Of a stretch of 29,617 bases of DNA, positions 7,811-15,888 are shown one piece after another. How positions within the stretch are numbered: the stretch's first letter is position 1; each line of letters starts with the position of its first letter. This DNA comes from an uncultured Eubacterium sp. (GTDB lineage Bacteria; Bacillota; Clostridia; Lachnospirales; Lachnospiraceae), in the NCBI GenBank assembly GCA_900547255.1, contig URGC01000015.1:1-29617 (forward strand). The letters run 5' to 3'. The notes below the pieces were generated by a model. That model ran no database searches. It saw only the letters and a list, made by a program, of their open reading frames with translations, and was not told the DNA's origin. Both the position numbers and the translations under genes were made by a program.

Positions 7811-9450
7811 AGGGGTTAAAGGCAAAGACAATTACAGTGGGTGTTGTAATATTAATTATTGTGGCAGCGGTTTATTATTATATAATGCTGCCAGCTATCA
7901 ATATACATTCACCGGGATTCTGGAAGTTTATAATATTCGTGCTTGCAGCGGCGACAATGATATATGCATTGTTCCGCGTAAGATTAAGAACGGTTCAGAT
8001 GGGGAAAAGAACGAACGCTGTGGAGATGGATTACAAGAGCCCTAAAGATAAAGTTATATTCAGGGTTATGCTTGGAATAACAATTGGCGCAGCTGCTATA
8101 TTTGCAATAGGCTCACTTTTATCATCACAGATAATCAATGCGGCTAAGTATCAGAAGCTTCTCACGGTTGAGACAAAGAATTTTGCGGATGATATCAAAG
8201 AGGTTTCTTATGACCAGATTCCGATTCTTGACCGTGATTCAGCACAGATAATTGGTAACAGGGTTATGGGAACAATGGTTGATATGGTATCGCAGTTTGA
8301 GATTAACGATATGTACAGCCAGATTAACTATAATAACAAGCCGGTAAGAGTGTCGCCTCTGCAATATGGAAGCCTGATTAAGTGGTTTACTAACAATGCA
8401 TCAGGACTTCCGGGATATGTAAGAATTGATATGACTACACAGGATGCACAGATAGTACGTCTTAATGAGGGTATCAAGTACTCAACAAGTGACCATTTTG
8501 GAAGATATATATACAGACATTTAAGATTTGCCTATCCGGGATATATATTTGATGAGTTGAATTTTGAGATAGATGAGGATGGCGTGCCTTACTGGATATG
8601 TCCTACAAGAAAGTATAATGTCGGTCTGTTCGGCGGTGTTACGGTTGACAAGGTTATAACCTGCAACGCTGTAACTGGCGAGATGAGAGAATATGATGTA
8701 GAGAATGTTCCACAGTGGATTGATAAGGTTTACTCAGCAGAAATGCTTATCAATCTGTATGATTATTATGGAACACTCAAAAGAGGATTTTTAAACAGCA
8801 TACTTGGACAGCGTGACTGTTTAAAGACTACAGACGGATATAATTATATTGCGATGGAAGATGATGTGTGGGTATACACAGGTGTCACATCTGTAGGTCA
8901 GGATCAGTCCAATGTTGGATTTGTTCTTATGAACCAGAGAACAATGGAGACAAGATATTATGAGATTGCAGGTGCCGAGGAGTATTCAGCCATGAGTTCG
9001 GCACAGGGTAAAGTCCAGCATCTTAATTATGTTGCGACATTTCCACTTCTACTTAATGTCGGCGGTGAGCCTACTTATTTCATGGCGTTAAAGGACAGCG
9101 CAGGACTTGTAAAGAGCTATGCAATGCTTAATATCGAGAGATACCAGACAGTTGCGATTGGCGATACAGTAAGTGAGTGTGAGACGAATTATAAGCAGAT
9201 GCTTACGGACAATGGAATAGTGGTTGAAAAGCCAAAAGAGACCAAGAAAGTCACAGGTACTATTACTAAGATTGTGCCGGTAGTTGCGGATGGCAACTCA
9301 CATTACTATGTGATTCTTGATAATAAAAATGTCATTTATGACGTAAATGTCAAGAATAATCCTGCCATTATCATGTACGAGACAGGTTCTGATATCACAC
9401 TTGAATATAGTGAGGGTGAGGGTACTATGTCCGCTGATGTTGTCAGATAA
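7807..9450 (+). CDS. Uncharacterised three-TM membrane protein coupled to coaBC
   Basis: A 547-residue protein I do not recognise. Three hydrophobic segments near the N-terminus (about residues 8-28, 36-57 and 84-106) are followed by a long, presumably extracytoplasmic part of about 430 residues. That part is rich in Tyr and Asn and has repeated beta-strand-like patterns (YVRIDMTTQDAQIVRL; ITCNAVTGEMREYDVENV). A short acidic and lysine linker (VVEKPKETKKVTG) precedes a small beta-rich C-terminal part (ITKIVPVVADGNSHYYVILD) that looks like an OB- or SH3-type fold. Its ATG lies inside the coaBC stop (ATGA at 7807-7810), so it is translated with the CoA genes, but a role in CoA metabolism is only suggested by position. 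No terminator is seen directly after it. Confidence 0.8.
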   Translation: MKGLKAKTITVGVVILIIVAAVYYYIMLPAINIHSPGFWKFIIFVLAAATMIYALFRVRLRTVQMGKRTNAVEMDYKSPKDKVIFRVMLGITIGAAAIFAIGSLLSSQIINAAKYQKLLTVETKNFADDIKEVSYDQIPILDRDSAQIIGNRVMGTMVDMVSQFEINDMYSQINYNNKPVRVSPLQYGSLIKWFTNNASGLPGYVRIDMTTQDAQIVRLNEGIKYSTSDHFGRYIYRHLRFAYPGYIFDELNFEIDEDGVPYWICPTRKYNVGLFGGVTVDKVITCNAVTGEMREYDVENVPQWIDKVYSAEMLINLYDYYGTLKRGFLNSILGQRDCLKTTDGYNYIAMEDDVWVYTGVTSVGQDQSNVGFVLMNQRTMETRYYEIAGAEEYSAMSSAQGKVQHLNYVATFPLLLNVGGEPTYFMALKDSAGLVKSYAMLNIERYQTVAIGDTVSECETNYKQMLTDNGIVVEKPKETKKVTGTITKIVPVVADGNSHYYVILDNKNVIYDVNVKNNPAIIMYETGSDITLEYSEGEGTMSADVVR

Positions 9451-9593
9451 GAAAACAGCCAAACACAGTCATGTGGAAACATATTCAATCAGAATAATGC
9501 ATAAACATGCACGTTATTGACAAATATTTAGGAACAATTCATCTGACGTGAATAAAAATGAATAATTTAGCATGTTTTGTTAATAAAATCAGT

Positions 9594-9621
9594 TGATAAA
9601 ATGTTCTCGCTTTGATACAAT
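9594..9621 (+). promoter_or_regulatory. Promoter of the GH105 gene
   Basis: TTGATA (9594-9599), a 16-nt spacer and TACAAT (9616-9621) lie 33 nt before the start codon. Further upstream, TGCATAAACATGCA near 9500 is an inverted repeat that could be an operator. Confidence 0.6.
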
Positions 9622-9654
9622 ATACGAAGTATTTACAAGCTAAGGAGATGCGTG

Positions 9655-10797
9655 ATGGATATTATAGTAAAATATATTGATGAATTGCTGGAAAAGAGTA
9701 CTCCGGCAGCACCAATGTGGAATATCGAGAAAATCAGACAGGGACTTAAGTCTAACTGGAATTATATTGATGGAGTAATGATTAAAGCCGTACTCCAGAT
9801 GTATGCAGTAAGCAAGGATGAGAAGTATCTCAAGTTTGCTGATGATTTCATTGATTACAGAGTACATGAGGATGGTACTATTGAAGGATACAGTATCGGT
9901 GAGAAGAATATAGATAATGTCAATGCTGGTAAGACACTTTTTGAGCTTTATGATCTTACAGGCAAAGAAAAGTACAAGAAGGCAGCAGACCTTGTATATT
10001 CACAGATTAAGATAATGCCAAGATGTAATAATGAGGCTAAGAGCTTCTGGCACAAGGACATATATCCTAATCAGGTATGGCTTGATGGTATGTATATGGG
10101 ACAGCCATTCTACATGGAGTATGAGACAAGATACAACAACAGAGAAAATTATCCAGATATATTCGCACAGTTCAAGTATGTTATTGAGAATATGAGAAAT
10201 CCTCTCAATGGATTATATTTTCACGCAATTGATACAAGCAAGGAGGCTTTCTGGTGTGACAAGGTAACAGGTCTTTCACAGCATTCATGGCTTCGTGCTA
10301 TTGGCTGGTATGCAATGGCTCTTCTTGATACATTGGACAAGGTTGACAACAGCGACCACAAGTATGATGCAGAGTGCAAGATGCTTGAGAATGCATTTGT
10401 TGATTTAACAGAGTCAATGCTAAAGTATCAGGATGAGAGTGGTATGTGGTATCAGGTAGTTAACTATGGCGGAATGGACAAGAACTATCTTGAGACAAGC
10501 GGAAGCTCTATCATGGCATACGCAATCCTTAAGGGTGTACGTATGGGACTCCTTCCAGTAAGCTACAGAGAGTATGCAGAGAAGGCTATCAATGGTATCT
10601 GCGACAAGTATCTTACAACTAAAGAGGGCGAGATGTCACTCGGCGGTATCTGCCTCGTTGCAGGACTTGGCGGTAAGGGCAGAAGACCTGGTACGTATGA
10701 CTATTATATGTCAGAGCCAATCGTTGAAGATGATGCAAAGGGTGTTGGACCATTCCTTTTAGCATACACAGAGATGCTTTCATACAAGAATAACTAG
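9655..10797 (+). CDS. GH105 unsaturated rhamnogalacturonyl hydrolase
   Basis: Removes the unsaturated uronic acid from oligosaccharides made by pectin (rhamnogalacturonan) lyases, by hydrating the 4,5 double bond (family knowledge, YteR type). No signal peptide is seen, so it acts in the cytosol on imported oligosaccharides. It has 380 residues, normal for an (alpha/alpha)6-barrel. Two Asp residues sit as in YteR: Asp88 in NIDNVNAGK and Asp144 in QVWLDGMYMGQPF. Other family segments are VTGLSQHSWLRAIGWYAMAL and GSSIMAYAILKGVRMG. Start choice: ATG at 9655 lies 7 nt from AAGGAG; a GTG one codon earlier is only 4 nt away. It has its own promoter and a palindromic terminator, so it is probably monocistronic. 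No transporter or regulator lies beside it. Confidence 0.92.
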   Translation: MDIIVKYIDELLEKSTPAAPMWNIEKIRQGLKSNWNYIDGVMIKAVLQMYAVSKDEKYLKFADDFIDYRVHEDGTIEGYSIGEKNIDNVNAGKTLFELYDLTGKEKYKKAADLVYSQIKIMPRCNNEAKSFWHKDIYPNQVWLDGMYMGQPFYMEYETRYNNRENYPDIFAQFKYVIENMRNPLNGLYFHAIDTSKEAFWCDKVTGLSQHSWLRAIGWYAMALLDTLDKVDNSDHKYDAECKMLENAFVDLTESMLKYQDESGMWYQVVNYGGMDKNYLETSGSSIMAYAILKGVRMGLLPVSYREYAEKAINGICDKYLTTKEGEMSLGGICLVAGLGGKGRRPGTYDYYMSEPIVEDDAKGVGPFLLAYTEMLSYKNN

Positions 10798-10818
10798 TTA
10801 ATAAGACTATATTAATGG

Positions 10819-10842
10819 GCGCGTATAGAATTCTATACGCGC
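10819..10842. terminator. Perfect 24-nt palindrome after the GH105 gene
   Basis: A 12-bp perfect inverted repeat without loop spacing (arm GCGCGTATAGAA) lies 22 nt after the GH105 stop and is followed by an AT-rich stretch. It is probably a terminator. The exact symmetry would also suit a dimeric regulator acting on the cupin gene 40 nt downstream. Confidence 0.65.
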
Positions 10843-10880
10843 TAAATTCTTATTAAGTTCACTTGGCGAGGAGGAAAAAG

Positions 10881-11216
10881 ATGAAACCGTATATTACTAT
10901 GGAAGAGGTAATTGCACAGCAGGGAGAAGGAAAGCGTGGTTACACATTTTTATCAGAGGCAAATGGTTGTGTCAATGGATGCAGGTCAGGGGTGTCGACA
11001 TACGCATCGCTTGAATTTAATCCTAATCCCGGAAGTCATGAAGACCAGGAGGGATTTTATGTGCTTGAAGGTGAAGGATATGCAAAGCTTGATGACCTTG
11101 AATTTCCAATTAAGGCAGGGGATTCGTTCATAGCACTTCCGGGTGTAAAACATACATTGAAGAGCAAAGAGGGTTCTGCTCCTGTTAAAGTATTCTGGTT
11201 TCACAGTGGAATATAA
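10881..11216 (+). CDS. Small cupin-domain protein
   Basis: A 111-residue single-domain cupin. The first cupin motif is partly degenerate (PGSHEDQEGFYVLEGEGYAKLD: one His and an acidic ligand position). The second is clear: AGDSFIALPGVKHTLK. A small-molecule or metal-binding role, or isomerase or lyase activity, is possible; the substrate is unknown. Start choice: a longer frame from TTG at 10863 would encode the ribosome site itself, since AGGAGG at 10869-10874 lies 6 nt before ATG 10881, so ATG is the likely start. It stands directly downstream of GH105 but behind a palindromic terminator, so a shared role in uronate use is only suggestive. It precedes the coiled-coil gene by 38 nt. Confidence 0.8.
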   Translation: MKPYITMEEVIAQQGEGKRGYTFLSEANGCVNGCRSGVSTYASLEFNPNPGSHEDQEGFYVLEGEGYAKLDDLEFPIKAGDSFIALPGVKHTLKSKEGSAPVKVFWFHSGI

Positions 11217-11254
11217 AAAGTTAAGTGATAATCTGCAAAAAGAATGAGGCAATT

Positions 11255-11794
11255 ATGGTAAATGATTCTAACAATCTTAAAGATCTGACAGAAGAACAGA
11301 TTAATGAGATGACTGATGAACAGGCTGATGACATGCGCAAATGGCTGTTTAAGGAAAATATAAGAATTAGAGAACTTGAGAGAAATCTCGAAGATGAACG
11401 AAAGCTTATAGATATCCAGAAGGGTATGCTTGAAAAGAAGCAGCGCAAGAATATGATTTTAAGCAAGCAGCTTGAGAACCAGAAGAATTTATTTGACCAG
11501 CAGTGGCAGATAATGGAGGCTGAAATCAGGCGCATAACAGCAGAGAAAGACAGCTTAAAGCATGAGCGCGAGGTTATGCGTGATGAGGCATACAGAGCGG
11601 CAAGACGTACACTTTCTTATTCTGAGAATGTAAAGATATTCTTTAAGGGTGTCACTGACAGCGACTCACTTAAGAAAAGGTATAAAGAGATAACTAAGAT
11701 ATATCATCCTGATAATGTCAATGGCGATGAAGAACTCGTAAAAGCAATTAATCAGGAATATGAACTTCAGAAAAGATATTTTCTTGGGACGTAA
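11255..11794 (+). CDS. Coiled-coil protein with C-terminal J-domain-like segment
   Basis: A 179-residue cytosolic protein. Residues about 8-115 are charged and heptad-like (LFKENIRIRELERNLEDER; KKQRKNMILSKQLENQK), indicating a long coiled coil. The C-terminal part (about 125-179) resembles a truncated J domain: SLKKRYKEITKIYHPDN contains the HPD tripeptide (151-153) that in DnaJ proteins stimulates DnaK ATPase activity, followed by a helix NQEYELQKRYF. Such a J domain at the end of a coiled coil would be a DnaK co-chaperone adaptor; this is inference. Start choice: ATG at 11255 has GAGG 5 nt upstream, whereas the GTG at 11225 has no ribosome site. It is possibly co-transcribed with the cupin gene. 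Confidence 0.75.
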   Translation: MVNDSNNLKDLTEEQINEMTDEQADDMRKWLFKENIRIRELERNLEDERKLIDIQKGMLEKKQRKNMILSKQLENQKNLFDQQWQIMEAEIRRITAEKDSLKHEREVMRDEAYRAARRTLSYSENVKIFFKGVTDSDSLKKRYKEITKIYHPDNVNGDEELVKAINQEYELQKRYFLGT

Positions 11795-11843
11795 TATGGG
11801 ACAAATGCCACAATATAGTTAATATAATTAAGTTAAAATCCTA

Positions 11844-11872
11844 TTGTCCAGATGGAGTTACTATTGTATAAT
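11844..11872 (+). promoter_or_regulatory. Promoter of dapL
   Basis: TTGTCC (11844-11849), a 17-nt spacer and TATAAT (11867-11872) lie 50 nt before the dapL start. TTGTCCA at the -35 box is mirrored by TGGACA just after the -10 box (11875-11880), so a protein could bind across the promoter. Confidence 0.65.
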
Positions 11873-11922
11873 AATGGACAGGTTCGGTATAACGTACCAT
11901 GAACGTGAGGAAGGAGATATAT

Positions 11923-13137
11923 ATGTTTAAGATTAATGATAATTATTTAAAACTTCCAGGAAGCTATCTGTTCTCAACAATAGCTAAGAAGGTTAAGGCT
12001 TATAAGGAAGCTAATCCAGATAAGGATGTTATAAGCTTAGGAATTGGTGATGTTACACAGCCACTTGCACCAGCGGTTATCGAAGCTATGCACAAGGCTG
12101 TTGATGAGATGGCTCATGTTGAGACATTCAGAGGCTATGCACCAGATCTTGGATATGAATTCCTTAGAAATACAATCGCAGAGAATGACTTTAAGGCTCT
12201 TGGATGCGATATTTCAGCAGATGAGATATTTGTAAGTGATGGTGCCAAGTCAGATTCTGGTAATATCGGTGATATCTTCTCAGTAGATAATAAGATTGCA
12301 GTTTGTGACCCTGTATATCCTGTATATGTAGATACTAATGCAATGGCAGGAAGAACAGGCGATTACATAGCAGCAAGCCAGAAATGGAGCAATGTAATCT
12401 ACATGCCATGTACAGCCGCAACTAATTTTGCACCAGAGATTCCTAGGGAGACACCAGATATCATATATCTCTGCTTCCCTAACAATCCAACAGGTTCAAC
12501 AATTACTAAGGCACAGCTTCAGGAATGGGTTGATTATGCTAACAAGGTTGGCGCAGTTATCATATATGATGCAGCTTATGAAGCATTTATTGAAGAAGCT
12601 GATGTTCCACATTCAATCTATGAATGCGAGGGCGCAAGAACATGTGCTATCGAGCTTAGAAGTTTCTCTAAGAAGGCTGGATTTACAGGTGTGAGACTTG
12701 GTTACACAGTAATTCCTAAAGACCTTAAGAGCGGTGATGTTACACTTCACAGCCTCTGGGCAAGACGTCATGGTACTAAATTTAATGGTGCTCCTTATAT
12801 TGTTCAGAGAGCAGGCGAGGCAGTTTACTCACCAGCAGGAGTTGAGCAGACTAAGGCTCAGATTGCATATTACAAGCAGAACGCAAAGACTATGATGGAT
12901 ACACTTGCAGCAGCAGGATATTCTGTATCAGGTGGTATCAACTCACCATATGTATGGTTACAGACACCTAACAATATGACATCATGGGATTTCTTCGATA
13001 TGCTTCTTGAGAAAGCAAATGTAGTAGGTACTCCAGGTTCAGGATTCGGACCAAGCGGAGAAGGCTACTTCAGACTGACAGCATTCGGAACACATGAGAA
13101 TACACTCAAGGCACTTGAGAGAATTAAATTACTTTAA
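11923..13137 (+). CDS. dapL: LL-diaminopimelate aminotransferase
   Basis: Converts tetrahydrodipicolinate directly to LL-diaminopimelate using glutamate, the one-step route to lysine and peptidoglycan diaminopimelate. It has 404 residues, normal for DapL. The N-terminus MFKINDNYLKLPGSYLF is the family start. Other marks are VISLGIGDVTQPL, ETFRGYAPDLGYEFLR, the PLP region FPNNPTGS, YDAAYEAF, and the Schiff-base lysine in LRSFSKKAGFTGVRLGYT. Start choice: ATG at 11923 lies 6-8 nt after AAGGAGA; an upstream ATG at 11899 would encode that ribosome site. It has its own promoter and ends in a hairpin shared with the convergent C39 gene. Confidence 0.97.
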   Translation: MFKINDNYLKLPGSYLFSTIAKKVKAYKEANPDKDVISLGIGDVTQPLAPAVIEAMHKAVDEMAHVETFRGYAPDLGYEFLRNTIAENDFKALGCDISADEIFVSDGAKSDSGNIGDIFSVDNKIAVCDPVYPVYVDTNAMAGRTGDYIAASQKWSNVIYMPCTAATNFAPEIPRETPDIIYLCFPNNPTGSTITKAQLQEWVDYANKVGAVIIYDAAYEAFIEEADVPHSIYECEGARTCAIELRSFSKKAGFTGVRLGYTVIPKDLKSGDVTLHSLWARRHGTKFNGAPYIVQRAGEAVYSPAGVEQTKAQIAYYKQNAKTMMDTLAAAGYSVSGGINSPYVWLQTPNNMTSWDFFDMLLEKANVVGTPGSGFGPSGEGYFRLTAFGTHENTLKALERIKLL

Positions 13138-13146
13138 AATAAAATA

Positions 13147-13196
13147 AAGCCGGCTCGCTAAAAACGCACTTCGTTTGAACGTTTAGCAGCCGGCTT
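13147..13196. terminator. Bidirectional hairpin, second copy of the shared 31-nt core
   Basis: Arms 13147-13162 (AAGCCGGCTCGCTAAA, one bulged C) and 13182-13196 form a 15-bp stem. A T-rich tract follows in both directions. It sits between convergent dapL and the C39 gene. Bases 13157-13187 equal the reverse complement of 3431-3461, while the outer stems differ but stay paired. Confidence 0.85.
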
Positions 13197-13201
13197 AGCT
13201 T

Positions 13202-14008
13202 TTATTTAACGACAACTGCCTGGTAGAAGAACTTCTGGTAGTAGCTCTCGAAGTCGTCAATGCTCTGCTCGACAATTCCGTAGGTCGGGTCGGCGAGAGT
13301 TACAGTCTGGGCTTCAAGGTCATATCCGCTCAGCACGACACAGTGCTCATAGGAAGGCCAGTAGAAGCTGCTTCCGTTGTCGTAGGTTATAAGCTTGTAT
13401 TCAATCTCATCAATATCGTAGTCAAAACATGTCCAGACGATTACCGGGTATCCGTTGGCAATCTGCTCAAATAATGATTCAATAGAAGAATAGCTCATAG
13501 ATATGGCTTGCAGGTGCGAGCTGTTATCCTTGAAAAAATTATTGGCGGCTTTGATGATTGCAGGGGCAAAACATCCTGAACCGTTGGATTTCCATGGTGA
13601 GCCGAGGAAATATTCTATGAAACATCCGGGCTGGGAAACTTCACTCATTGGCAGATAATTCCTTGCCATATATTCCTTGTTGACATTGAAACCATAATAG
13701 TTGAGAACCTCAGTCAGAGATGTTATCTCACATCCAGTAGGAAGTTCCGGGTTCTGGTCAACGAAAGGAACGTCAATTGATGCGCTGGCAGGAATTGAGT
13801 CCGACGATACGCCAAGATGGATTATCCGGTTATTTATCTGATATTGTGAAAGATCTATAGATGTTGTCTCTATCTCATTGGCGACAGAGACAGATACAGG
13901 TTCTGGTTCAGAGTTGATTTTACGCTCATGTATAAAGACAAACAGTACAAGCAACAATGCGCATATAGATGATGCAAAAACCAGAATAATGCCTTTGCTC
14001 TTCTTCAA
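13202..14008 (-). CDS. Membrane-anchored C39-like (Peptidase_C39_2) protein
   Basis: A 268-residue protein with one N-terminal membrane segment (about residues 7-27, an uncleaved anchor or signal peptide), a Ser/Glu-rich linker and a papain-like C39_2 domain. Predicted active residues are Cys93 in ELPTGCEITSLTEVLNYYG, His222 in WPSYEHCVVLSGYD and Asp240 in LADPTYG. It is likely extracellular and acts on a peptide or cell-wall bond; the substrate is unknown. Start choice: a frame open from ATG 14071 has no ribosome site and its ATG sits where the promoter would place the transcript's 5' end. TTG at 14008 has AAGGAG 8 nt upstream and gives a normal KKSKGIILVF signal start. It is convergent with dapL. 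Confidence 0.82.
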   Translation of the reverse strand: MKKSKGIILVFASSICALLLVLFVFIHERKINSEPEPVSVSVANEIETTSIDLSQYQINNRIIHLGVSSDSIPASASIDVPFVDQNPELPTGCEITSLTEVLNYYGFNVNKEYMARNYLPMSEVSQPGCFIEYFLGSPWKSNGSGCFAPAIIKAANNFFKDNSSHLQAISMSYSSIESLFEQIANGYPVIVWTCFDYDIDEIEYKLITYDNGSSFYWPSYEHCVVLSGYDLEAQTVTLADPTYGIVEQSIDDFESYYQKFFYQAVVVK

Positions 14009-14079
14009 ATCTAAAATCTCCTTGAATATTGTTCTGAAATGTTGTTTTGTGAACAGCCTTTGTCTGTTCATATTTTAGT

Positions 14080-14108
14080 ATTATAACATGAATTAAACTT
14101 TTTGCCAT
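14080..14108 (-). promoter_or_regulatory. Promoter of the C39 gene
   Basis: Reading the minus strand, TGTTATAAT gives an extended -10 box (hexamer at 14080-14085), with a weak -35 near 14103-14108. Transcription would begin about 7 nt further on, leaving a leader of roughly 60 nt before the TTG start. Confidence 0.5.
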
Positions 14109-14123
14109 AAATATATATTTTAG

Positions 14124-14153
14124 TTGATAGAAATGCTACAAATGTGTTATTAT
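14124..14153 (+). promoter_or_regulatory. Promoter of purA
   Basis: TTGATA (14124-14129), an 18-nt spacer and TATTAT (14148-14153) lie back to back with the C39 promoter. The predicted first transcribed base is near 14160. Confidence 0.5.
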
Positions 14154-14159
14154 AGTAAA

Positions 14160-14195
14160 GTGTGTTATGGGGTATTTATATATGCGGTAACACAC
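14160..14195 (+). other. Inverted repeat at the 5' end of the purA leader
   Basis: GTGTGTTA (14160-14167) and TAACACAC (14188-14195) pair perfectly around a 20-nt loop. The predicted transcript would start at this hairpin, so it may protect the 5' end, or at DNA level serve as an operator. I see no conserved purine-riboswitch core. Confidence 0.5.
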
Positions 14196-14240
14196 CTTGA
14201 TATATTTATATGCTGTTAAGTTGGCAGAACGGAGGACAAT

Positions 14241-15533
14241 ATGGTAAAAGCTATTGTTGGCGCTAATTGGGGCGACGAAGGAAAAGGCAAGATTACAGAT
14301 ATGCTTGCTGAAGAGTCAGACATCATTGTAAGATTCCAGGGCGGAAGTAATGCAGGACATACTATTATTAACGATTATGGTAAGTTCGCACTTCATCTGT
14401 TACCATCAGGTGTATTTTACAATCATACTACAAGTATTATTGGTAATGGTGTTGCACTTAATATTCCTTATCTTATTAAAGAGTTAAAGTCTCTTACAGA
14501 CAGGAATGTTCCAATGCCTAAGATTTTAGTTTCTGACAGGGCACAGATACTTATGCCATATCATGTTGATTTTGATACATATGAAGAGGCAAGATTAGCT
14601 GGCAAATCATTTGGTTCAACTAAGTCAGGTATAGCTCCGTTCTATTCAGATAAATACGCTAAGATTGGTTTCCAGGTAAGTGAATTATTTGGAAGCGAGG
14701 AAGATTTAAAGAGCAAGATTGCTAATGTATGTACATTAAAGAATGTTATGCTTGAGCATCTCTATCATCAGCCACTTCTTAAAGAAGAGGATATCTATAA
14801 TACACTTATGGAATACAAAGAGATGATTCGTCCATATGTATGTGATACATCAACATATCTTCACAATGCACTCAAGGAAGGCAAGAAGATTCTTCTTGAG
14901 GGTCAGTTAGGTTCACTTAAAGACCCAGACCATGGTATATATCCAATGGTTACATCATCTTCAACACTTGCCGCATATGGTGCTATCGGTGCAGGTATCC
15001 CAGCAAGCTCAATCAAGGATGTAGTTACAGTTGTTAAGGCTTACTCATCTGCTGTTGGTGCAGGTGCATTTGTAAGTGAGATATTTGGTGAAGAGGCAGA
15101 CGAGCTTAGAAAGCGCGGCGGTGACGGCGGTGAGTTCGGAGCTACTACAGGCCGTCCAAGAAGAATGGGCTGGTTTGATGCAGTTGCCACAAGATACGGT
15201 GTAAGAATGCAGGGTACAACAGAGGTGGCTCTTACAGTTATCGATGTATTAGGTTATCTTGATGAGATTCCTATGTGTGTAGGATATGAGATAGATGGCA
15301 AGGTTACTAAGGACTTCCCAACTACATCACAGTTAGAGAAGGCTAAGCCAGTCCTTAAGAAGTTCCCAGGCTGGAAATGCGATATCAGAGGAATTACTAA
15401 CTATGATGACCTTCCTGTTGAGTGCAGGAACTATATCGAAGCAATTGAGCAGGAGATTGAAGCTCCTATCACAATGGTATCTAATGGACCTGGAAGACAT
15501 GAGATTATACACAGAGTCAGCAAGTTAAAATAA
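14241..15533 (+). CDS. purA: Adenylosuccinate synthase
   Basis: Makes adenylosuccinate from IMP, aspartate and GTP, the committed step to AMP. It has 430 residues. Visible motifs are the GTP-binding loop ANWGDEGKGKITD with its catalytic Asp, FQGGSNAGHTI with the catalytic His, the IMP-binding stretch FGSTKSGIAPFYSDK, LEGQLGSLKDPDHGIYP, and the base-recognition end GTTEVALTVIDVL and VSNGPGRHE. In the usual family the fourth segment reads GAQG and TYPFVTSS, so this is the divergent clostridial PurA form. The start is ATG at 14241 with GGAGG 5 nt upstream. It is single-gene, with its own promoter and a strong terminator. Confidence 0.95.
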   Translation: MVKAIVGANWGDEGKGKITDMLAEESDIIVRFQGGSNAGHTIINDYGKFALHLLPSGVFYNHTTSIIGNGVALNIPYLIKELKSLTDRNVPMPKILVSDRAQILMPYHVDFDTYEEARLAGKSFGSTKSGIAPFYSDKYAKIGFQVSELFGSEEDLKSKIANVCTLKNVMLEHLYHQPLLKEEDIYNTLMEYKEMIRPYVCDTSTYLHNALKEGKKILLEGQLGSLKDPDHGIYPMVTSSSTLAAYGAIGAGIPASSIKDVVTVVKAYSSAVGAGAFVSEIFGEEADELRKRGGDGGEFGATTGRPRRMGWFDAVATRYGVRMQGTTEVALTVIDVLGYLDEIPMCVGYEIDGKVTKDFPTTSQLEKAKPVLKKFPGWKCDIRGITNYDDLPVECRNYIEAIEQEIEAPITMVSNGPGRHEIIHRVSKLK

Positions 15534-15554
15534 CTTAATTATAAGGCATAAAAT

Positions 15555-15600
15555 AACGACTAGGCAGGAAGTGTTGGATAATAGCCGCCTAGTCGTTTTT
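15555..15600. terminator. Strong intrinsic terminator after purA
   Basis: Arms AACGACTAGGC (15555-15565) and GCCTAGTCGTT (15587-15597) form an 11-bp perfect stem ending in TTTTT. The convergent small membrane-protein gene ends nearby, and its transcript would meet the same hairpin from the other side. Confidence 0.9.
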
Positions 15601-15608
15601 GAATAATA

Positions 15609-15812
15609 TTATTTGCCCTTCTTGTTGATAAGACGTGCAACAAGAATCATGGCATATGCAACCACAGGGAGTCCGATGTCGGTATATAAAAGACCTACGA
15701 ACAGGTTGTGTGCATCTTCCGATGGAATGATTGCACATACAAGAGTTGCGATTATAAGAGCAGCCCATAATATAACGATTATGAGTGCAAATACTCTTTT
15801 GAATTTCTGCAT
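15609..15812 (-). CDS. Small two-TM membrane protein
   Basis: A 67-residue protein with two membrane helices (about residues 8-28 and 40-61), a basic N-terminus (MQKFKRVF) and a basic tail (RLINKKGK). No known family is recognised. It is judged real because it fills the gap between purA and the adenylation gene, has GAGGT before its ATG and ends right at the shared terminator. The short linker SEDAHN would lie outside if both ends are cytosolic. No partner is obvious. Confidence 0.6.
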   Translation of the reverse strand: MQKFKRVFALIIVILWAALIIATLVCAIIPSEDAHNLFVGLLYTDIGLPVVAYAMILVARLINKKGK

Positions 15813-15888
15813 TGGAATACCTCGAATGTTTTATTAATTACAAAGATAATAACATAGTCTGGTTAAAATTAAAAGATTGAGGGTTAGT

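Noticed and set aside
7066..7831. Open frames antisense to coaBC
   Set aside because: They arise from codon bias of an intact, motif-complete coaBC gene.
14160..14240. Purine riboswitch before purA
   Set aside because: Only one hairpin is visible and the conserved three-way-junction loops are absent.
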